From positions 49,597-113,596 of the forward strand of contig JBCBYB010000013.1 in NCBI GenBank assembly GCA_039816045.1: 64,000 nt of DNA, read 5' to 3'. Positions within the stretch are counted from its first letter, which is position 1. Every line of letters starts with the position of its first letter. This document shows positions 58,710-64,000 of the stretch, one piece after another. Under the pieces are notes generated by a model, which was not told where the DNA came from, searched no databases, and saw only the letters and a program-made list of their open reading frames with translations. A program made the translations under genes and the position numbers. The DNA is from Thermohalobaculum sp039816045. GTDB lineage: Bacteria > Pseudomonadota > Alphaproteobacteria > Rhodobacterales > Rhodobacteraceae.

Positions 58710-59362
58710 ACTTCGAGCCGATCACCCAACCGACGCTGAACGAACAACTCGTCACCCGGCTGCGTCAGCTGATCGTGGACGGAGAGCTCGCCCCCGGCGC
58801 CAAGGTCAACGAGCAGGCGCTGGCGGAGCGTTTCGGTGTCTCCCGCACGCCGCTCCGCGAGGCGATCCGGATGTTGGCGGCGGAGGGGCTCGTGGTGCTG
58901 ACCCCGCGTCGAGGGGCTGCGGTCGCGCCGATCACGCGGGAGGATCTGGAGGAGGCGTTCCCGGTGCTCGGTGCGCTGGAGGCCCTGGCGGGGGAGCTGG
59001 CCGCCGCCCGCATCGACGCCGACGGCATTGACGAGGCCCGCCGGCTGCATGCGGCCCTGGTCGCGGCCCATGCGGACGGGGATTTCCAAGGCTACAGCCG
59101 GACCAATGCGGCGATCCACCGGCTGATCCTAGAGGCGGCAGGGAATGCGACACTGACCCGGATGCTGGCGAGCCTCGATGGCCGGGTGCGCCGCGCACGC
59201 GTTCAGGCGAACGTCTCGCCCGAGCGCTGGTCGGCGGCGGTGGCAGAACATGCGGAGATCCTGGCCGCGCTCGAGGCACGTGACGGCCCGCGCCTCGGCG
59301 CGGTGCTCCGTCAGCACATCGCGAACAAGCTCGCCTCGCTTTGCGACCGCCTCGGGCTCTGA
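58706..59362 (+). CDS. GntR-family regulator (FCD type)
   Basis: This 218-residue regulator has an N-terminal winged helix (NEQALAERFGVSRTPLREAIRML) and a C-terminal all-helical FCD effector domain with the metal-ligand His positions (TNAAIHRLILEAAGN, AVAEHAEILAAL). It is translationally coupled to the dehydrogenase. It is the best candidate to bind the GTATAC palindrome at 55754-55769 and respond to the pathway acid. Confidence 0.9.
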   Translation: MNFEPITQPTLNEQLVTRLRQLIVDGELAPGAKVNEQALAERFGVSRTPLREAIRMLAAEGLVVLTPRRGAAVAPITREDLEEAFPVLGALEALAGELAAARIDADGIDEARRLHAALVAAHADGDFQGYSRTNAAIHRLILEAAGNATLTRMLASLDGRVRRARVQANVSPERWSAAVAEHAEILAALEARDGPRLGAVLRQHIANKLASLCDRLGL

Positions 59363-59365
59363 CCC

Positions 59366-59995
59366 TCAGCGCCCTACGTAATCGGCTACCGCAGGCGCAT
59401 AGGCGTCCAGTTCGTCGCGCACCGCCGGATGCGCCGCCAGCCGGGCGCGATAGGCCGTGACCGCCTCGGGCCATTGGAGGCCAAGGGGCAACGGCCCGTC
59501 GAACGCGTCCATCCAGGCGAAGGTGATCGGCAGGCCCGCATCGCCGAGAGTGAGCGTGGTCCCCGCTTCCGGCCCCAGCATCACCGCCAACTGTGCAAGA
59601 CGGGCGTTCAACCGCTCCCCTTGGCGCTTGGCCACCGCTTCGGGGCACTCCCGCGGCGGCATATGGGGGAACAGCGCGCGCAGCTCCGGCTCGAGCCGGG
59701 TGTCGTGGAACCGCGAGCGCTCCCGCAGGCGCGCCCGGGCGGCGGCATCCCCCGGGAGCATGGAGGGCGCGGGATGGCGCTCCTCCAGATACTCCGCGAT
59801 CGCCTCGCTGTCGGCCAGCATCAGCTCCCCATCCACCATTGCGGGGATGTTGCCGGAGGGCACCGTGCGTTTGTACTCCTCCGAGCCGTATCCCCCGGGC
59901 GGCGGGATCTCCTCAAAGGCCAGCCCCTTGTGACGCAGCACAATGCGCAGTTTCGCCGAATAGAGGCTGACCGGAATGCTATAGAGCCGCAGCAT
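59366..59995 (-). CDS. Glutathione S-transferase-family protein
   Basis: This 209-residue GST has a thioredoxin-like N-terminal domain (LRLYSIPVSLYSAKLRIVLRH, with Ser/Tyr candidates for GSH activation; GNIPAMVDGELMLADSEAIAEYLEE with the cis-Pro and Glu-Ser GSH contacts) and a helical C-terminal domain. The zeta/beta-like region could include isomerases. It lies 7 bases downstream of the binding-protein gene on the same strand, an unusual partner for an amino-acid transporter. Confidence 0.83.
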   Translation of the reverse strand: MLRLYSIPVSLYSAKLRIVLRHKGLAFEEIPPPGGYGSEEYKRTVPSGNIPAMVDGELMLADSEAIAEYLEERHPAPSMLPGDAAARARLRERSRFHDTRLEPELRALFPHMPPRECPEAVAKRQGERLNARLAQLAVMLGPEAGTTLTLGDAGLPITFAWMDAFDGPLPLGLQWPEAVTAYRARLAAHPAVRDELDAYAPAVADYVGR

Positions 59996-60002
59996 CGGCC
60001 GC

Positions 60003-60782
60003 TCAGTTCGAGAGCTGCCACTTCCGCCCAAGCTCGGCAAAGAAGCCCCGCTCGGTCTTCAGCGCCACCCAGGTGTTCACATAGTTGATCCAGACCTGGT
60101 CCGCCTGGGGCAGCAGCATGGCGATGGGGGTGCGTGCTTTGGGCTCAGCAACCGGCACGATCATCATCTGCGGGTACTTCGCCACCAGCTTGTAGGCCTC
60201 GACATTCGAGGTGATGTGGGCATCCGCGCGGCCGGCCAGAACCTCTTGGAAATCGCGCGCCGGAGCTTCGACGATCTTGTGCGTCGCGTTCGGGAAGAAC
60301 TGTTTGACCTGCTGCTCCTGCGTGGTGCCGAGCGTCGCCGCCACCGTCACCTCGGGCTTGTCGAGATCCGCCCAGTCGGTGAATTTCCCCTCGTTCTCCG
60401 CCAGCATCAGCGGCACGGTCGCCAGCGAGAAATAGCTGTCGGAATAGCCCGCCACCTTGGCCCGCGTCGGCGAGATCGAGGCGGAGCCGGTGATGTGGTA
60501 CTTGCCCGCCACGACCCCGTTCACCAGCGTCTTCCAGTCGGTCGCGACGAACTCCACCTCGACGCCCAGATCCTTCGCCATCTCGGTCATCACGTCGATG
60601 TCGTAGCCGGTATAGCTGTTGGAGGCCGGGTCGCGCATCGTCATCGGGTTCCAGTCCCCCGTGGTGCCGACCTTGAGAACGCCGGAGCTGAGGATGTCGT
60701 TGAGCGCCGATTGGGCCTGGGCCGGCACCGCGGCGAGCACGGTCAGCACGAGCGCCGCCGCGATGGAGTGAATAAGACGCAT
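60003..60782 (-). CDS. Polar amino-acid-type ABC substrate-binding protein
   Basis: This 259-residue periplasmic protein has a Sec signal (IHSIAAALVLTVLAAVPAQA) and the type II solute-binding (SBP_bac_3) domain: LKVGTTGDWNPMTMRD, YTGYDIDVMTEMAKDLG, and ITGSASISPTRAKVAGYSD. Such domains also occur in cyclohexadienyl dehydratase, so a periplasmic enzyme is an alternative. It is transcribed divergently from the ATPase/permease genes, a 160-base gap away. Confidence 0.82.
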   Translation of the reverse strand: MRLIHSIAAALVLTVLAAVPAQAQSALNDILSSGVLKVGTTGDWNPMTMRDPASNSYTGYDIDVMTEMAKDLGVEVEFVATDWKTLVNGVVAGKYHITGSASISPTRAKVAGYSDSYFSLATVPLMLAENEGKFTDWADLDKPEVTVAATLGTTQEQQVKQFFPNATHKIVEAPARDFQEVLAGRADAHITSNVEAYKLVAKYPQMMIVPVAEPKARTPIAMLLPQADQVWINYVNTWVALKTERGFFAELGRKWQLSN

Positions 60783-60942
60783 GGTGATCTCCCTGTCCTG
60801 CGTGTGATCTCGACAGTCGCGGCACCCGGGCCGGGACGCAAGCCCCTCGCGCCCACCCCACGACAGCAGGCCGCACCCCCTGGCAGAGGAAATGCGTGTG
60901 CGGCGGCCGGAAATCTGCATTCATGGGGGCAAGGGAGAAATC

Positions 60943-61686
60943 ATGACAGATCTCGGCGCACCGATCATCGAAATGGAGGGGGTCGGCAAGCGCTTCGGCG
61001 ACTTCGCGGCGCTCTCGGAGGTGTCGCTGAGCGTCGCCCAGGGCGAGAAAATCGTGGTCTGCGGGCCGTCCGGCTCCGGCAAATCCACGCTGATCCGCTG
61101 TATCAACCGGCTCGAGGCGCATGACAGCGGTACGATCACCGTCCGCGGCATCGCGCTGAGTGACCGGACGGCGGCGCAGATCCGGCGCGAGGTCGGGATG
61201 GTGTTCCAGCAGTTCAACCTCTTTCCGCATCTCACAGTGCTGGAAAACCTGACCCTCGGCCCGATCCGCACCCGGCGCTTGCCGCGCGCCGAGGCAGAGG
61301 CGGCGGCGTGCACCCTTCTCGAGCGGGTGCGCATCCCCGAGCAGGCGGAGAAATACCCCTCCCAGCTCTCCGGCGGGCAGCAGCAGCGCGTCGCGATCGC
61401 CCGCAGCCTCGCCATGGAGCCCGAGATCCTGCTTTTCGACGAACCGACCTCGGCGCTTGACCCCGAGATGATCGCCGAGGTGCTGGAGGTGATGGAGGAG
61501 CTCGCCGCCTCCGGCATGACCATGATCGTGGTGACCCACGAAATGGGGTTTGCCCGCCGCGTCGCCGACCGGATGGTCTTCATGGACCGCGGGCGCAAGG
61601 TCGAGGAGGCCCCGCCCGAGCTTTTCTTCACCGAACCCCGCTCCGACCGCTGCCGGACGTTCCTCGCGCAGATCCTGGGACACTGA
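60943..61686 (+). CDS. Polar amino-acid ABC transporter ATP-binding protein
   Basis: This 247-residue ATPase of the GlnQ/HisP group has Walker A GPSGSGKST (41-49), the Q-loop VGMVFQQFNLFPHLTVLENL, signature LSGGQQQRV, Walker B LLFDEPTSALDPE and switch His in VTHEMGFARRVADR. The ATG at 60943 follows AAGGGAG. It pairs with the permease that follows and with the divergent binding protein. Confidence 0.93.
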   Translation: MTDLGAPIIEMEGVGKRFGDFAALSEVSLSVAQGEKIVVCGPSGSGKSTLIRCINRLEAHDSGTITVRGIALSDRTAAQIRREVGMVFQQFNLFPHLTVLENLTLGPIRTRRLPRAEAEAAACTLLERVRIPEQAEKYPSQLSGGQQQRVAIARSLAMEPEILLFDEPTSALDPEMIAEVLEVMEELAASGMTMIVVTHEMGFARRVADRMVFMDRGRKVEEAPPELFFTEPRSDRCRTFLAQILGH

Positions 61687-61689
61687 ACC

Positions 61690-62547
61690 GTGATGCGGAC
61701 CCCCCTTCCCATCCCGCAGTCCCGATGCGGATCCGCGCCGCGCCAAGGGTGGGCTGCACTGCCGCCGGCCCCAAGCGCTCCCTCTCAAGGGCGGGGCGCG
61801 GCGCGGATCCGCGTCGGGCGTTTTGCCCCGCTCCTCCTCCTGCTGCTCCCTGGGTGTTCTGGCAATTGGGGCTGGTATGTGGTCGATCCGACCACCGCCT
61901 CGGGCCAGACCAATCTGATGTTCCTGCTCGGCGGGCTTTGGAACACCATCCTGCTCAGCCTGACGGCGATCCTGATCTCCGTGGTGCTCGGCCTCGCCAT
62001 CGCGCTCCCGGGGCTCTCCTCCAACCCCTGGCTCCGCGGCATCAACCGCGTCTATGTGGAGACCGTGCGCGCCGTGCCCCTCCTGGTGCTGATCCTCTGG
62101 GTCTATTACGGCCTGCCGGTCGTCGCCGACATCGCCATCGGTGTCTTCTGGGCCGGGGTGATCGCGCTCGCCCTCTCCGACAGCGCGTTCCAGGCCGAGA
62201 TCTTCCGCGCCGGCATCCAGTCCGTCGCCCGTGGCCAGATCGAGGCCGCCCGCTCGATCTCGCTCTCCTATGTCGACACCATGCGCTATGTGATCCTGCC
62301 CCAGGCGATCCGGCGCATCCTGCCTGCCCTCGGCAACCAGTTCGTCTTTGTGCTCAAGATGAGCTCGCTGGTCTCCGTGATCGGCATGCAGGAGTTGACC
62401 CGCCGCGCCAACGAACTGGTGGTCACCGAGTACCGCCCGCTCGAGATCTACACCGTGCTGGTGCTCGAATACCTCGCGCTGATCCTGCTGGTCTCCTGGG
62501 GTGTGCGCCGGCTCGAGAAACGCATGCGCAGCGATGAGAGGGAGTGA
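61690..62547 (+). CDS. Polar amino-acid ABC permease with unusual N-terminus
   Basis: This 285-residue permease of the HisMQ/GlnP group has TNLMFLLGGLWNTILLSL, the conserved VETVRAVPLLVLILWVYYGL, and the EAA loop AGIQSVARGQIEAARSISLS. The first ~45 residues are low-complexity Pro/Arg/Gly and coincide with a 24-bp inverted repeat in the DNA, so the true start may be disrupted or extended. The GTG at 61690 and ATG at 61693 are the only upstream starts seen. It follows the ATPase by 3 bases. Confidence 0.83.
   Translation: MMRTPLPIPQSRCGSAPRQGWAALPPAPSAPSQGRGAARIRVGRFAPLLLLLLPGCSGNWGWYVVDPTTASGQTNLMFLLGGLWNTILLSLTAILISVVLGLAIALPGLSSNPWLRGINRVYVETVRAVPLLVLILWVYYGLPVVADIAIGVFWAGVIALALSDSAFQAEIFRAGIQSVARGQIEAARSISLSYVDTMRYVILPQAIRRILPALGNQFVFVLKMSSLVSVIGMQELTRRANELVVTEYRPLEIYTVLVLEYLALILLVSWGVRRLEKRMRSDERE
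61721..61818. repeat. 24-bp inverted repeat in the permease 5' coding region
   Basis: Arms 61721-61744 and 61795-61818 are complementary over 24 bases except one G-T type mismatch; the core is GCGGATCCGCGCCGCGCC and its complement. The loop is 50 bases. The element codes for the aberrant N-terminal residues of the permease. It may be an inserted small palindromic element or a strong mRNA hairpin limiting translation. Confidence 0.6.
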
Positions 62548-62551
62548 GCCC

Positions 62552-63139
62552 ATGAGCGCCTGGATCCGGATGCTGAGCGATGAGGAGGCCGATGCCGACC
62601 TCGCCGATGCCCTCTCCCGCGCCCGCACACCGCATGGGACGGTGGACAATGTGCTGCGCGTCCACTCGCTCCGCCCGAACACCATGCGCGGGCACATGAC
62701 GCTCTATCTCGCGGCGCTGCACGACCCGGCGAACACCTTGCCCACCTGGTTCCAGGAGGTGGTGGCGAGCTATGTCTCGATCCTGAACGACTGCCGCTAT
62801 TCCTATGACAACCACTGGGCCAATGCGCGCCACCTGATCGGCGACGACCACCGCGCACAGCAGATCGGCGCAGCGATCCGCGGCAACCGGCCCGAGGACG
62901 CGTTCGAGGGCGCCCAGCTCGCCGTGCTCCGCTATGCCGAGAAGCTCACCCAGACGCCCGGGCGGATGCAGCGCGCCGATGTCCTGGCCTTGCGCGCCGA
63001 GGGGCTGGATGACGGCCAGATCCTCGAGGCCAACCAGATCATCTGCTATTTCAACTACGTCAACCGCTCGATCAACGGGCTCGGCGTGACCACCGAGGGC
63101 GACATCGTGGGCTACTATTCGGACGACGGGGAGGCTTGA
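62552..63139 (+). CDS. Carboxymuconolactone decarboxylase-family protein
   Basis: This 195-residue AhpD-like/CMD protein of the peroxidase-related type has the helical core FQEVVASYVSILNDCRYSYDNHW with one Cys and His in the active-site position, then ARHLIGDDHRAQQI and QRADVLALRAEGLDDGQIL. The classic CxxC of AhpD is not present. It is close to the permease (4 bases) and to the oxygenase that follows. Role in the transporter operon unknown. Confidence 0.82.
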   Translation: MSAWIRMLSDEEADADLADALSRARTPHGTVDNVLRVHSLRPNTMRGHMTLYLAALHDPANTLPTWFQEVVASYVSILNDCRYSYDNHWANARHLIGDDHRAQQIGAAIRGNRPEDAFEGAQLAVLRYAEKLTQTPGRMQRADVLALRAEGLDDGQILEANQIICYFNYVNRSINGLGVTTEGDIVGYYSDDGEA

Positions 63140-63188
63140 CCGCCCCCCATCCTGTCCCTCAGGCTGCGAAAGGTTAACGGGAGGCGGC

Positions 63189-64000
63189 ATGGCCTATGCC
63201 GAGGCGAAAACGGTTGGCGCAGATGCGATCCCGGTGATCGACATCGGGGCCTTGCGCGACGGCTCTGACCCAGACCGCGTGGCGCGGGCGCTGCACGCGG
63301 CCTCCTCAGGCGTCGGATTTCTCTATGTGGCGAACCACGGCATTCCTGACGCGGTGATCGAGGCGGCCCGGACGGAGGCCTTCGCGTTCTTCCGGGGGCC
63401 TGCCGAGACCCGTCAGGCGGTCGCGGTCTCCGGCGCACACCGGGGCTGGCTCGGCCGCGGCGGCGCAAAGATGCAGGACGACGCCAAGCCCGATCTCAAG
63501 GAGAGCTTCATCTGGGGCTGGCAGGACGCGAACGGGCAGACACCGGAGGATCATCCCCTCCGTGGCCCCAACCGCTGGCCCGCGGCACAACCGGCGCTGG
63601 AGGCCGCCGCCATGGCCTATCTGACCGCCGCCCACGGGGTCGCGCATCGGTTGATGGAGGGCTTCGCCCGGGGTCTCGGGCTTGCGCCCGGCTTTTTCAC
63701 AGCGACGGCGACGCGGCCGCTCTCGCGCTGCTCTTTTGTGTACTACCCGGCGCAACCGCCGGAGGCCGGGGTGGATCAGTTCGGCGTCGGCCCCCACACG
63801 GATTTCGGCGTGCTCACCGTGCTGGCCCAGGACGCGACCGGAGGGCTCCAGGTCGAGACGGCGGACGGCGCGTGGGTGCATGCGCCCCCGATCCCTGGCA
63901 CGCTGGTGGTGAACGTCGGCGATCTGCTGGCGCGCTGGACCGCTGGCGCCTACCGCTCGACGCCGCACCGGGTGGTCAACCGCTCGGGCCAGGAACGTCT
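63189..64000 (+). CDS. Isopenicillin N synthase-like 2OG-Fe(II) dioxygenase (partial)
   Basis: The gene runs off the window end; 270 residues are visible. It has the N-terminal domain of the family (VGFLYVANHGIPDAVIEAARTEAF), the iron ligands His203 and Asp205 in GPHTDFG, and His260 in TPHRVVNRS. A GGGAGGCGGC site precedes the ATG at 63189. Members oxidise small acids, flavonoids or antibiotic precursors. It is co-directional with the amino-acid transporter genes and may oxidise the imported compound. Confidence 0.9.
   Translation, partial: MAYAEAKTVGADAIPVIDIGALRDGSDPDRVARALHAASSGVGFLYVANHGIPDAVIEAARTEAFAFFRGPAETRQAVAVSGAHRGWLGRGGAKMQDDAKPDLKESFIWGWQDANGQTPEDHPLRGPNRWPAAQPALEAAAMAYLTAAHGVAHRLMEGFARGLGLAPGFFTATATRPLSRCSFVYYPAQPPEAGVDQFGVGPHTDFGVLTVLAQDATGGLQVETADGAWVHAPPIPGTLVVNVGDLLARWTAGAYRSTPHRVVNRSGQER

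Overview
The window looks like a high-GC alphaproteobacterial chromosome segment, most likely from the Roseobacter/Rhodobacteraceae group. The reasons are strong GC bias in coding DNA, dense gene packing with ATGA/TGATG overlaps, and many binding-protein-dependent uptake systems (Liv-type ABC, TTT, TRAP, polar amino-acid ABC) next to Mo enzymes and an NAD-linked formate dehydrogenase. No rRNA, tRNA, CRISPR array, phage or insertion-sequence gene was recognised. No gap between genes exceeds about 270 bases.

Region 1 (57-22461, all + strand) is one nearly continuous gene train. It starts with a Liv-type binding protein, an aldehyde dehydrogenase and an AraC regulator. LivH, LivM and LivG follow, then a LivF ATPase fused to a Tm-1-like (UPF0261) domain, and a TIM-barrel protein of the PEP-hydrolase-like family. 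Next is a 1220-residue SPFH/flotillin-like membrane protein with 54 uninterrupted 11-residue repeats, followed by two paralogous SRPBCC proteins flanking an NTF2-like secreted protein. The train ends with a complete molybdenum hydroxylase (FAD subunit, 2Fe-2S subunit, and a Mo subunit split into two genes), its MoxR ATPase and VWA partner, an amidohydrolase and a metallo-beta-lactamase-fold lactonase. It reads as an uptake-plus-oxidation pathway for an unidentified, probably cyclic, carbon or nitrogen source. The SPFH giant and the Tm-1 pair are embedded parts of unknown role and are the best candidate for an undescribed system.

Region 2 (22591-29012) holds a Tat-like thioredoxin-fold protein, an SMP-30/isochorismatase-fold fusion, a TTT transporter (tctCBA), a small lipoprotein and a DCC-family protein. 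Region 3 (29028-37551) holds a formate dehydrogenase locus (fused FdsG-FdsB, FdsA) with two unrelated genes between the subunits, a 2OG-oxygenase-like gene, a LysR regulator and a Gfo/Idh/MocA oxidoreductase. Region 4 (37654-43417) holds a small coiled-coil gene, a YhaN/YhaO-like ATPase-nuclease pair and an LCCL-domain secreted protein. Region 5 (43650-49403) holds a glutamine-synthetase-like ligase with VOC and Fe-alcohol dehydrogenase genes, a homocysteine methyltransferase relative, a methyltransferase and a low-GC orphan gene.

Region 6 (49407-59362) is a divergent catabolic module. Leftwards run an aminotransferase, TRAP transporter, enoyl-CoA hydratase and CoA transferase. Rightwards run a fused FAD/Fe-S dehydrogenase and a GntR regulator. 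A GTATAC-centred operator-like palindrome lies in the shared 82-base control region. Region 7 (59366-64000) holds a glutathione transferase, a polar amino-acid ABC transporter, a carboxymuconolactone-decarboxylase-like protein and a 2OG-Fe(II) dioxygenase cut by the window end.

All functional calls come from reading motifs and context; no database search was run.
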